DNA from: Synechococcales cyanobacterium bin31.maxbin.ball.101
GTDB lineage: Bacteria; Cyanobacteriota; Cyanobacteriia; Leptolyngbyales; Leptolyngbyaceae
Length of the DNA: 62,357 nt
Reading direction: 5' to 3'
Assembly (NCBI GenBank): GCA_013298165.1
Contig: JAAFJU010000013.1
Coordinates: forward strand, 1 to 62,357
In this document: one piece after another, positions 16,892-24,326 of the stretch
How positions within the stretch are numbered: position 1 is the stretch's first letter
Layout: each line of letters begins with the position of its first letter
Notes under the pieces: model-generated
What the model was told of the DNA's origin: nothing
What the model saw: the letters and a program-made list of their open reading frames with translations, nothing else
Database searches by the model: none
Translations under genes and position numbers: made by a program

Positions 16892-17953
16892 ATGAGAAAG
16901 GGTTTTGCTTGGGTTGGACGATCGATCTCAGTTATGATGCTGGCGCTTGGGATTGTTGGAGTAGAGGATGAAAGAGGGGATGCTCTGGTCCATAGAAATT
17001 CCAAAATTCCTATGAGCCAGAGTGTTATCAATCCCGCTCATCAAACTGCCCAACGGATTCCTATTGTCGTCTATGGAAGACCTGGTTGTTCTCTAACTAT
17101 TGAAGTTAGAAATGGTCTTCACTATAATAATATTCCTTACGAATTTAAAGATATTAATAATGAGTCAATTAGACAAGAAATGTTTGATTGGATAAGAGCG
17201 GCAAATATTAATACATCGAGGCAAATTATACTTCCAGTAGTGACTATCAATAATAGTAAAGTCATAGTTTCTCCGGATGTAAAAGATGTAATTACAAACT
17301 ATAGAAATTCTATTCCAAAATCCCCTCTTGTTTTGCCACCTCAGGTAGATAATACCTTTTATGGGATTTTTAAGCGTACTGGAGGATTTAAAATTAAAAA
17401 TCTAGAACGGTCAGCCTTAGCCAGTGAACATAAACCTTTACTTTCTCTAGCAATTCGTAAGACTTTGGCAAAAGCAGGTTCTTCTTATAAAGGGCAAAAT
17501 TATTCATTTTTTGAATTAGACGTTAATAGTGATAACCGCAAAGATGCATTTGTGATTTTACATGGTGAAAAAGGGGTTAGTGGTAACGGAAAAAATATAT
17601 GGCTCTATGAAGCTCTAGATTCTGGAAACTATCGTTTGGTAGAAGTATTTCAGGATAAAGTTGCACTGCTTCCATATGATAGAACAACCCTTGATTGGAA
17701 GAGAATTCTTCAAGTTCCAGGTTCAATTATTTCTCTTACAAATAAAACACAATACCAGGATTGTTCCGTAGGAACTCAAAGAGGATCCTATGCCGGGAAT
17801 GGGATTTTTAGGTCGCTTCATTTCTATCGTTTCTGCAATACCGTTACAAATGAGAAATTTAAAATTTCTGGTACGTTAATTGAAATTCCACCAAACGACA
17901 AAATTTTGCAAGACGAAATTTTTCCTGTGGATGATCGCTCATCTGAAAGATAG
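16892..17953 (+). CDS. Exported protein with glutaredoxin-like domain
   Basis: A 353-residue protein that starts with a basic residue pair and a hydrophobic stretch (SISVMMLALGIVGV), suggesting export or anchoring. Residues about 56-140 resemble glutaredoxin: IPIVVYGRPGCSLTIEVRNG (one active-site cysteine, CSLT instead of CPYC), YNNIPYEFKDINNESIRQEM, the cis-proline strand QIILPVVTINNSKVI and a final helix. The rest (about 150-353) has no recognised domain but two cysteines (QDCSVG, YRFCNT). The gene is clearly AT-richer than its surroundings, with codons such as AAT, ATA and AAA dominating, which suggests recent acquisition. Confidence 0.6.
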   Translation: MRKGFAWVGRSISVMMLALGIVGVEDERGDALVHRNSKIPMSQSVINPAHQTAQRIPIVVYGRPGCSLTIEVRNGLHYNNIPYEFKDINNESIRQEMFDWIRAANINTSRQIILPVVTINNSKVIVSPDVKDVITNYRNSIPKSPLVLPPQVDNTFYGIFKRTGGFKIKNLERSALASEHKPLLSLAIRKTLAKAGSSYKGQNYSFFELDVNSDNRKDAFVILHGEKGVSGNGKNIWLYEALDSGNYRLVEVFQDKVALLPYDRTTLDWKRILQVPGSIISLTNKTQYQDCSVGTQRGSYAGNGIFRSLHFYRFCNTVTNEKFKISGTLIEIPPNDKILQDEIFPVDDRSSER

Positions 17954-18060
17954 TTATTCCAAAGAATAACTTAAGTGAATTTCGCATCAAGCAGAGCTTT
18001 GATTTTACGTTTAACCATTTCGAATATTTCTTTCCAACTAGTCAATAAAGCTTAAATCTC

Positions 18061-18480
18061 ATGAATAAGATCTTAATTTCTCTTATTATCTTGAGTTCGA
18101 TCGCCCTTCCCCAAGCTGCCCAAGCTGGACGAGTCGAACCCGAAGCCGTCAAATGCTGGTTTTACAAGGGAAATTCGATCGCGCTCAAGAACACCTGCAC
18201 CTACGAATCACACTCTTGGATGGGCGGATGGACTGCACAGCTAACCTGGGAGGACGGTGTTAGCAACACGATCACCTACGGAAAACAAGGCAGAGGAGAT
18301 TACTCCGCTTGTCCCAGTGATGACCAGTATGCGATCGATGGCACCTGCGGACGAGTCTACTACCGCAATCCACAAAGCCTTAAACGCATCTCTGAATCAA
18401 TGGCACAACGACTACGTGACAATCAATCGGTAGTAACCTGCGTTCAACTCAACCAAAAATCCGTCTGCTGGAAACGATAA
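18061..18480 (+). CDS. Small exported cysteine-containing protein
   Basis: A 139-residue protein with a signal peptide (ILISLIILSSIALPQAAQAG, cleavage after AQA). The mature protein has six cysteines (VKCWFYKG, KNTCTYES, YSACPSDD, DGTCGRVYY, VVTCVQL, SVCWKR), consistent with disulfides in the periplasm or outside. The family is unknown to me. It lies 20 bp before another small exported gene, so the pair is likely co-transcribed. Confidence 0.55.
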   Translation: MNKILISLIILSSIALPQAAQAGRVEPEAVKCWFYKGNSIALKNTCTYESHSWMGGWTAQLTWEDGVSNTITYGKQGRGDYSACPSDDQYAIDGTCGRVYYRNPQSLKRISESMAQRLRDNQSVVTCVQLNQKSVCWKR

Positions 18481-18500
18481 ACTCCATCCTTGCTCTACCC

Positions 18501-19016
18501 ATGAAACCTTATATCCCGATTACCTTCACCCTCCTCTCCTTAAGCCCGATCTTCCTTCCCTCTTCCTCCCAAGCTAGCCCCAACCATTGCCATTACACCC
18601 TCGGTACCGCATCCGGTGGACAGTCGGTCAAACTCGATCGCTGCACCATAGAACGTCAACGCGATCGACGAGTCAACTTCACCTACATGCTCGGGGATGA
18701 ATCCATCAACGCCCAAGCTAACTGTCGCACCAACACCTGGACAACCTTCCCCGATCGTACCACCCACTCCCCTCAATCTCGCGCCACCTCAGATCTGCTG
18801 AAACTTGTTTGTAGTGCCCCGTCTTCCAACCCTGGAACCGGAATTGGAATCGTCTTTGATCCACCCTCTCACATTCGCAAATCTCCTAATGGGGCGATCG
18901 TTTGTACGATTCGAGAATTGACCGCGATCGAATTAGCAGGCGGTGTCACAAATGATGGCTGGGTGAGAACTCGCGCTTGCGGGGGTGGCGTCATTCATCA
19001 GAGCCAAATTCGATAA
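18501..19016 (+). CDS. Small exported protein, SH3b-like C-terminus
   Basis: A 171-residue protein with a signal peptide (TFTLLSLSPIFLPSSSQASP). The middle contains paired cysteines (NHCHYTLG, LDRCTIERQ, QANCRTN, KLVCSA). The last 50 residues, with PSHIRKSPNGAIVCTIRELT and GWVRTRACGGGVIHQSQIR, resemble a bacterial SH3 domain of the kind that binds peptidoglycan or other wall ligands. It follows another small exported protein by 20 bp. Confidence 0.55.
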   Translation: MKPYIPITFTLLSLSPIFLPSSSQASPNHCHYTLGTASGGQSVKLDRCTIERQRDRRVNFTYMLGDESINAQANCRTNTWTTFPDRTTHSPQSRATSDLLKLVCSAPSSNPGTGIGIVFDPPSHIRKSPNGAIVCTIRELTAIELAGGVTNDGWVRTRACGGGVIHQSQIR

Positions 19017-19171
19017 CTATGAATCCGATCGCATTCTACCTTTTCATGGAAGATGCGATTTTCGGGTGGATGCCATAGTTTGAGTGTGATGGCTTGGAAG
19101 TGTAGGCGGACTAGCGATCGTGACTCTATTGGAAGAATTACGTGAATGGCGATCGGAAATGGTGTAGAAAA

Positions 19172-19702
19172 CTAACGATCGACTTTATCAGTGCCTAATC
19201 CACAGCGTTTTGCATCGATTGGAGGTGCAATGGTTTTAGTCCCTGGTAATTTTGAACGGCATAGGATTGCCGCCTTTGAAATTAAATTGCCATCATTTTC
19301 CATCTTGATTAATGGGATTGATCGATCGAGCAATATCGCTCCAACATAAGCTCTTGAATATGGATTTTTAGGAATTGAGTAATGAAAAACACTGTGATCG
19401 TCAGACTTTACAATCAGTAGGCTTACCGTTTTCTGAATCTTTAAACTGACTACACGATTATCGGAGCGTATTCCAAGTGCTTCAACAGAATCCGCCAATC
19501 TTCCATTTTCTAAGAAGTAGGCCATCTGAGCGCGGTTCATTGAGCCAGCATATGCTTTAGCTTCATAGTCTCCACCTGGTTTATTCGCTGCATTCTCATT
19601 TATAAACCAAACAGATCCCAATACGATGGCTAGACAACAAATGATGCCGATCGATAAATAAAAAAATCCCTGTCTCTTTCTGAAAAATTGCAAGTTCTGC
19701 AT
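19172..19702 (-). CDS. Type IV pilin-like (GspG/H-type) protein lacking Glu5
   Basis: A 176-residue protein with one N-terminal membrane helix (FYLSIGIICCLAIVLGSVW) after a short basic segment ending RQG. The region EAKAYAGSMNRAQMAYFLEN matches the cyanobacterial pilin-like G/H family, where the same helix follows the prepilin helix. A prepilin peptidase site can be imagined after QG, but the residue at mature position 5 is Ser, not the conserved Glu. It may therefore be a membrane protein derived from a pilin rather than a working subunit. Confidence 0.6.
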   Translation of the reverse strand: MQNLQFFRKRQGFFYLSIGIICCLAIVLGSVWFINENAANKPGGDYEAKAYAGSMNRAQMAYFLENGRLADSVEALGIRSDNRVVSLKIQKTVSLLIVKSDDHSVFHYSIPKNPYSRAYVGAILLDRSIPLIKMENDGNLISKAAILCRSKLPGTKTIAPPIDAKRCGLGTDKVDR

Positions 19703-19778
19703 ATCTGTAAAAGTAGACCATCGCCTTTGGATGAACCAGCATCAATATAATGCATCTCCTCGGACAAATTTAGGTCGG

Positions 19779-20027
19779 TTACTCGGGATCATTGAGGATA
19801 GATTCTAAGATTTCTGGAGTGAGTCCGTTGCGGGCAGCTTCTGCTCCGATGGCATCCATCGTCTGACGAAGCTGGTTTAGCGATTCTTGGTGGGTGATTG
19901 TGCGGGACTGAAGGAAGAGGGTGATTTGGGCTTGGAGACGATCGCGATCGATGCGGTCTAGTGTGTGATACGTCTGTGCGATTTCGGGGGAGACAGGAAT
20001 GGTGATGGCTTCGGTGATGGGTTTCAT
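19779..20027 (-). CDS. Orphan antitoxin-like small protein
   Basis: An 82-residue acidic helical protein. The C-terminus (AARNGLTPEILESILNDPE) is nearly the same as that of the small protein at 29725-29943, so the two are paralogs. Proteins of this size ending NGLTPEILxxIL are usually the antitoxin half of PIN or RelE modules in cyanobacteria. No toxin gene follows here; the next 75 bp show no open frame that I can support. It lies 77 bp from the MazF/PemK gene but is probably separate. Confidence 0.5.
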   Translation of the reverse strand: MKPITEAITIPVSPEIAQTYHTLDRIDRDRLQAQITLFLQSRTITHQESLNQLRQTMDAIGAEAARNGLTPEILESILNDPE

Positions 20028-20104
20028 ATCGCTTCAGAGATGAAGGTCTAGTGTTAGTTTAGCAATTCCAGTGCGATCGATGCTTTAACATCGCTTATCA
20101 GGTA

Positions 20105-20479
20105 TTACCTCAGTGGCAAATCCAGCGTGTACCGCAAAGCTTCATCTACGATCGTCATCTCGATCGACCCAATTCTTCGCCCAATTTCCATTGTCGCGAC
20201 TGTCGCCAAGTTATCCGTCATCACTACTGAATCTGATAACAACCCAGACTGTTTCCCTTCGATCGAATCCAATTGAATCAGCACACGACTCGGATATCCG
20301 GATCGCCCGACTCGGCTCGTAATCATCGCCACAATAAATTGTGAGAGTCCCGTCTTCAGATAACTCGCCTGAACCACCAAAGCCGGACGAAGTTTCGTCG
20401 ATCGCAGATCAGAATTTGGAAACTTGACCAGCAGCACATCACCCCGCTGATAGCTGCCTCTTGTGGGTGTCGTAGGCAT
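20105..20479 (-). CDS. MazF/PemK-family endoribonuclease toxin
   Basis: A protein of about 124 residues with the MazF/PemK beta-barrel: YQRGDVLLVKFPNSDLRSTK, LRPALVVQASY, then IVAMITSR and LLSDSVVMTDNLATV. The RGDV and RPALV elements form the RNA-cleaving site. MazF-type enzymes cut single-stranded RNA, leaving a 2',3'-cyclic phosphate and a 5'-OH. The start at MPTTPTRGSYQRG (20479) is chosen because upstream codons to 20518 run deep into the antitoxin gene; even so, the two genes overlap by 41 bp. The RNA end-repair operon begins about 250 bp away on the other strand. Confidence 0.85.
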   Translation of the reverse strand: MPTTPTRGSYQRGDVLLVKFPNSDLRSTKLRPALVVQASYLKTGLSQFIVAMITSRVGRSGYPSRVLIQLDSIEGKQSGLLSDSVVMTDNLATVATMEIGRRIGSIEMTIVDEALRYTLDLPLR

Positions 20480-20690
20480 CGTAAATCTCCATCTCTGGAC
20501 TATCCCAGTCCTCTGCAAATTGACTGAGGCGCGATCGTAAATCGGCTAACTGTAGCAAATCTAAATCCTCAACAATGCTCTCGTCTGGATTTTGTTTTAA
20601 CGACAGAAGCCTCGCCAAGGAAACCAACGAAGATAGTTCTTCATCTGGCAACATCTCGATTACTGACAAAAGCGTTTGACGAGTATCCAT
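20439..20690 (-). CDS. Antitoxin paired with the MazF/PemK toxin
   Basis: An 83-residue protein, first in the leftward pair. Its helical N-terminus (TLLSVIEMLPDEELSSLVSL) and acidic C-terminal part (FAEDWDSPEMEIYDAYDTHK) suit an antitoxin whose tail occupies the toxin's RNA groove. It has no AbrB or ribbon-helix-helix signature that I can see, so DNA binding is not obvious. The assignment rests on size, overlap and position. Confidence 0.65.
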   Translation of the reverse strand: MDTRQTLLSVIEMLPDEELSSLVSLARLLSLKQNPDESIVEDLDLLQLADLRSRLSQFAEDWDSPEMEIYDAYDTHKRQLSAG

Positions 20691-20790
20691 AGGTTCTGCT
20701 GGGTCGGTTATCCCTATTCTACCCTACAACTCGATCGCATTCTCTCTTGTTAATCGAGAGATGAGTAATACAAAACCTTTCACCAAACGC

Positions 20791-20828
20791 TTGACAGCTT
20801 TATTTCAGCGATGCTACAACTGTAGTAT
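20791..20828 (+). promoter_or_regulatory. Candidate promoter and 12-bp palindrome before the RNA-repair operon
   Basis: A perfect TTGACA (20791-20796) is followed at 17-18 bp spacing by a weak TACAAC, which forms part of the palindrome CTACA-AC-TGTAG (20814-20825). A better -10 (TAGTAT, 20823) is too far from the -35. A regulator bound to the palindrome could cover the -10, so control by repression is possible. The leader to the start codon would be about 100 nt. Confidence 0.4.
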
Positions 20829-20937
20829 AGAAAGTTTCACCCTAAGAAGACCATGTAACCCTCAACCCTGAAACAGATTGACATCACCTGCAACCGATCG
20901 GCGATCGCAGGTCACTTGGTTCTATGGGGAGATGGTC

Positions 20938-21729
20938 ATGGAGAAAATTTTTAAATACCCGAGAACTCATCATATTCAGGGTTCTCGGCTGCAACCCGGC
21001 GATGAAGACTTAGATGCGGTGTCGCTGAAAACGCTGTTCGATCGTCACGTCGTAGTCGAAGAAAAGATCGATGGAGCCAATGCGGCTATTAGCTTTGATG
21101 CTGCGGGAACGCTGCGGCTTCAGAGTCGAGGGCATTACCTGACAGGTGGGCCGCGTGAGCGCCATTTTAACTTGTTTAAGCAATGGGCTTCGGTGCATTG
21201 TGCGGCGTTTTATCAGGTGTTGGGCGATCGCTATATCCTCTATGGAGAGTGGCTTTACGCGAAACATACGGTGTTTTATGATGCGTTGCCCCATTACTTT
21301 TTAGAGTTTGATGTGTTGGACTTGGAAACACAGCAGTTTCTTAGTACCGAGCGGCGACGGGCGTTACTGGCGGGATTGCCGTTGGTTTCGGTTCCGGTAT
21401 TGTTCGCAGGACATCTCACGTCTGAAAAACAATTGATGGCACTGCTGCAACAATCCAATTTTATTCAAGAGGGGCATCTCGATCGATTTGATGCGGCTTG
21501 TATTGAACAGGGATTGGAGGTCGATCGAGCTAGGAAGCAGACGGATGTGTCTTCTTTGATGGAAGGGTTGTACCTGAAAGTCGAGGAAGCGGGTGTGGTC
21601 CAAGCACGCTATAAGTACGTGCGATCGGACTTCCTGACGACCATTTTGCAATCGGAAAGTCATTGGCTCAGTCGCCCGATTATTCCAAACCAATTGCGAT
21701 CGGACGTTGATTTGTTTACAGGTAGGTAA
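20938..21729 (+). CDS. Rnl2-type RNA ligase
   Basis: A 263-residue stand-alone ATP-dependent ligase core. All nucleotidyltransferase motifs are visible: I EEKIDGAN with Lys43 as the probable AMP acceptor; Ia LQSRGHYLTGG; III ILYGEWLYAKH (about 100-110); IIIa HYFLEFDVLD; IV MEGLYLKVE (208-216); V ARYKYVR (223-229). The small size and motif spacing fit the T4 Rnl2-like RNA ligase group rather than DNA ligases with an OB domain. It would join 3'-OH and 5'-phosphate ends. The start at 20938 has GGGGAG 6 nt upstream; the longer frame from 20878 lacks this. Five nucleotides separate it from the HD-Pnk gene, whose product would prepare its substrates. Confidence 0.85.
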   Translation: MEKIFKYPRTHHIQGSRLQPGDEDLDAVSLKTLFDRHVVVEEKIDGANAAISFDAAGTLRLQSRGHYLTGGPRERHFNLFKQWASVHCAAFYQVLGDRYILYGEWLYAKHTVFYDALPHYFLEFDVLDLETQQFLSTERRRALLAGLPLVSVPVLFAGHLTSEKQLMALLQQSNFIQEGHLDRFDAACIEQGLEVDRARKQTDVSSLMEGLYLKVEEAGVVQARYKYVRSDFLTTILQSESHWLSRPIIPNQLRSDVDLFTGR

Positions 21730-21734
21730 TCGTT

Positions 21735-22892
21735 ATGAAACCCTTTTATTTTCCACTAACCCCAACGCAACCCGATTATGCCCTTGATTGGGAGACGATC
21801 GTTCAAACCTATACGTGGCTACAGCCCTTAGAACATTGTCCTCAAAACCCCGACTATCACGCCGAAGGCAATGTTTTGATCCATACGCGATTGGTTTGTG
21901 AAGCGCTGATTGCATTGCCTCAGTGGCGTCAACTGGGTTCCACTGAGCAATCTATTTTGTTCGCGGCGGCGTTGTTGCATGACATTGCAAAGCCTGCGGC
22001 GACAACGATCGAACCGGATGGCAAGATCACCGCGAAAGGTCACGTTCGTCAGGGTGTGAAGATGGCGATGGGCATTTTGTGGCGGATGGGCGTTGAGGTT
22101 GAGCATCGGCTGGCGATCGGCAATTTGATTCAGTATGGGAGCCTGCCCATGTGGTTTTGGGATAAGCCTGATCCGCAGAAGGCGATGATTACCGTAAGCA
22201 CCGTGAGTCGGTGTGATTGGGTGGCGCTGTTGTCGGAGGTGGATGTGCGGGGGCGGTGGTGTCAGGACCAAGCGGCGATTCTCGATCGGATTCAATTCTT
22301 TCGCGAATATGCGATCGAGTTGGGGATTTTCGATCGTTCTTGGCCATTTGCTTCAGACCATAGCCGATTTCTGTATTTCCAAAAGGAGAATGCCGATCCG
22401 AGTTATGCGGCCTTTGATGACACGGTTTGCGAGGTGATGTTGTTGTCTGGGCTTCCAGGGATGGGCAAGGATACCTGGATTGCAAATCACTGTGCCACAT
22501 TGCCTGTGATTTCGCTGGATGTCATTCGTCAACGGCTGGGGGCTGCTTCTACGGGCGATCAGGGTGAGGTGATTCAATGTGCGAAGGAACAGGCCAAAAC
22601 CTATCTGCGGTCTCAACAATCCTTTGTCTGGAATGCGACGAATCTTTCGCAGCAACTCCGATCGCAATTGATTGAACTCTTCACTAATTACCATGCGCGG
22701 GTCAATATTGTGTATTTGGAGGTTCCCTTGACTATCCAACAGCAACGCAATCGTGCCCGTAGTGCTGTAGTGCCACAACAGGCTATTGATCGAATGGTCG
22801 ATCGGTTGGAAATCCCACAAATCACAGAAGCTCACAGCGTTCAGTGGATTCTGAATGCAAATCTAAAAACAAAACAAGCGATTAAATTATGA
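21735..22892 (+). CDS. HD-Pnk: HD phosphoesterase fused to polynucleotide kinase
   Basis: A 385-residue fusion. The N-terminal half is an HD domain: His50 (VLIHTRLV), LLHDIAKPAAT (His82-Asp83), AKGHVRQG (His103) and SRCDWVALLSEVD (Asp161/170). The C-terminal half is a P-loop 5'-OH kinase: GLPGMGKDT (239-247), the general-base type motif ISLDVIRQRLG (Asp262, Arg265) and the lid QQQRNRAR (about 336-342). This matches the HD-Pnk type characterised in Runella slithyformis, which removes 2',3'-cyclic phosphate or phosphate ends and phosphorylates 5'-OH ends. It would heal both ends of a broken strand for the adjacent ligase. It overlaps the next gene by ATGA. Confidence 0.87.
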   Translation: MKPFYFPLTPTQPDYALDWETIVQTYTWLQPLEHCPQNPDYHAEGNVLIHTRLVCEALIALPQWRQLGSTEQSILFAAALLHDIAKPAATTIEPDGKITAKGHVRQGVKMAMGILWRMGVEVEHRLAIGNLIQYGSLPMWFWDKPDPQKAMITVSTVSRCDWVALLSEVDVRGRWCQDQAAILDRIQFFREYAIELGIFDRSWPFASDHSRFLYFQKENADPSYAAFDDTVCEVMLLSGLPGMGKDTWIANHCATLPVISLDVIRQRLGAASTGDQGEVIQCAKEQAKTYLRSQQSFVWNATNLSQQLRSQLIELFTNYHARVNIVYLEVPLTIQQQRNRARSAVVPQQAIDRMVDRLEIPQITEAHSVQWILNANLKTKQAIKL

Positions 22893-23689
22893 AAATACTC
22901 AAACTAGACGAGAAACCGTTCCATCGGATGCGGTTTCTGAATGCCGCGAAAGGTGGTGGGACTGAATCTCAGACTTTGCCCTTTCTACATGGCGTGGTCG
23001 ATCAATTGCCCGACACGATCGATGCACTATTGCTCACCAGCGATCTTCAAGGGGTCGTTCCATTTGGCAATACTACAAGGCTGCTGGGTGAAGAAGTCGC
23101 GTCATGCTATCTCGATCTCGCAAAGCAGAATGGGTTGCCATTGCCCGATCGCACTGGCGTAATTCTCGCAGGGGATCTCTATGCCGCGCCGCAGGGTGAC
23201 AAGCGCGGGGCTTCAGGCGATGTCCGATCGGTGTGGGAAGCCTTTGGGCGATCGTTTCAGTGGGTGGTGGGTGTTGAAGGCAATCACGATCGGTTTGGGA
23301 CTGAACGGGACCGAGCCGCTTTAATGAAGCATCCGAGCATTCATTTGCTGGACCATGACGTTGTGCAGTTTGACACCGTTCGCATTGGCGGCGTGAGTGG
23401 CATTATGGGCGATCCGAAAAAGCCGGGACGACGGGATGAAGCTGAATTTCTCTCAGCACTCAAACTCGTCCAAGAGCGCAACCCGCAGATTCTGATCCTG
23501 CATCAAGGACCTAGAGGAGCTGCTGATCAATGGGGGGATGAGCAGGTGACGCAACGCCTTACGCCTGCGTCGAATTTACTGACGGTTTGTGGTCATGTTC
23601 ATTGGAAGACGCCCCTGGCTGCATTGAATTTGACCCATCAAGTGATCAATGTGGATAGTCGAGTGGTCGTGCTGACGGCTAGCCCGTGA
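22889..23689 (+). CDS. Metallophosphoesterase of the RNA-repair operon
   Basis: A 266-residue calcineurin-like phosphoesterase. The binuclear metal ligands can be followed: SDLQG (Asp52), ILAGDLYAAP (Asp96), EGNHDRFG (Asn132-His133-Asp134), LILHQGP (His205) and CGHVHWK (His236, His238). The first motif has SDLQG rather than DxH, a variation seen in some family branches. It is translationally coupled to HD-Pnk (ATGA, 22889-22892). MPE genes are neighbours of HD-Pnk in other bacteria, and those studied hydrolyse phosphomonoesters or diesters at nucleic-acid ends. Here it may remove 3'-phosphate or cyclic phosphate, or act as a nuclease. Confidence 0.85.
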   Translation: MKILKLDEKPFHRMRFLNAAKGGGTESQTLPFLHGVVDQLPDTIDALLLTSDLQGVVPFGNTTRLLGEEVASCYLDLAKQNGLPLPDRTGVILAGDLYAAPQGDKRGASGDVRSVWEAFGRSFQWVVGVEGNHDRFGTERDRAALMKHPSIHLLDHDVVQFDTVRIGGVSGIMGDPKKPGRRDEAEFLSALKLVQERNPQILILHQGPRGAADQWGDEQVTQRLTPASNLLTVCGHVHWKTPLAALNLTHQVINVDSRVVVLTASP

Positions 23690-24326
23690 CATCATGCTGC
23701 TGCACGTAAAGAGCCGCTTGGGTCCGATCGCGCAATCCCAATCGACTCAAAATATTGGTCACATGGTTTTTGACGGTCCGTTCTGAAATAAAGAGCTGAG
23801 CGGCAATTTCGCGATTGTTTGCTCCAGTGCCGAGCACTTGTAAAATCTCTTGTTCTCTGGGTGTGAGTTCTGGGAAATTCTGAGTTGTGGGTTTAGAAAC
23901 AGGGACTGCCATTGCTTTTTCCATTAAGCCCGGACCGAGATAGCTATAGCCCTGGTGAATCGATCGAATGGCGATCGCTAAATCTTTCGATGGTGTGTCC
24001 TTGAGGAGATAGCCTTGGGCACCTGCCCGCATGGCCTGTACGACATCTGCGTCATCATCGAAGGTGGTGAGAATTAAGACGCGAATTGCAGGAAACTGCG
24101 ATCGAATCTGTTGAGTTGTTGCAATGCCATCCATGACGGGCATTCGAATGTCGAGGAGGACGATATCTGGAAGGGGTTCTAAGGTTTGGAGTTGTGCGAC
24201 CGCCTCGGCACCGTTGGCTGCATCGCCTACAACTTCAATATCGGATAATGCCAACAGCAAACTTCTCAATCCATCTCGGATTAAGGCTTGGTCATCGACG
24301 ATGAAGACACGAATGGAGTCAACCAT
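23679..24326 (-). CDS. NarL/FixJ-family response regulator
   Basis: A 215-residue regulator: receiver with acidic pocket VDDQ (Asp11-Asp12), phospho-acceptor Asp59 in VLLDIRMPVMDG, LILTTFDDD and LLKDTPSK (Lys), then a LuxR-type helix-turn-helix (ELTPREQEILQVLGTGANNR, EIAAQLFISERTVKNHVTNI). The start at MVDSIRVF (24326) is preferred over 24359 because the domain begins there. It overlaps the kinase gene's end by 46 bp, and the two form a classical pair. Its last 11 bp overlap the end of the phosphoesterase gene on the other strand. A fragment of a close paralog remains at 29966-30011. Confidence 0.9.
   Translation of the reverse strand: MVDSIRVFIVDDQALIRDGLRSLLLALSDIEVVGDAANGAEAVAQLQTLEPLPDIVLLDIRMPVMDGIATTQQIRSQFPAIRVLILTTFDDDADVVQAMRAGAQGYLLKDTPSKDLAIAIRSIHQGYSYLGPGLMEKAMAVPVSKPTTQNFPELTPREQEILQVLGTGANNREIAAQLFISERTVKNHVTNILSRLGLRDRTQAALYVQQHDVTG

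Noticed and set aside
20105-23689. A complete anti-phage island (retron, CBASS, restriction-modification)
   Set aside because: No reverse transcriptase, cyclase, methylase or restriction subunit is present; only the RNase toxin pair and the repair operon are supported.
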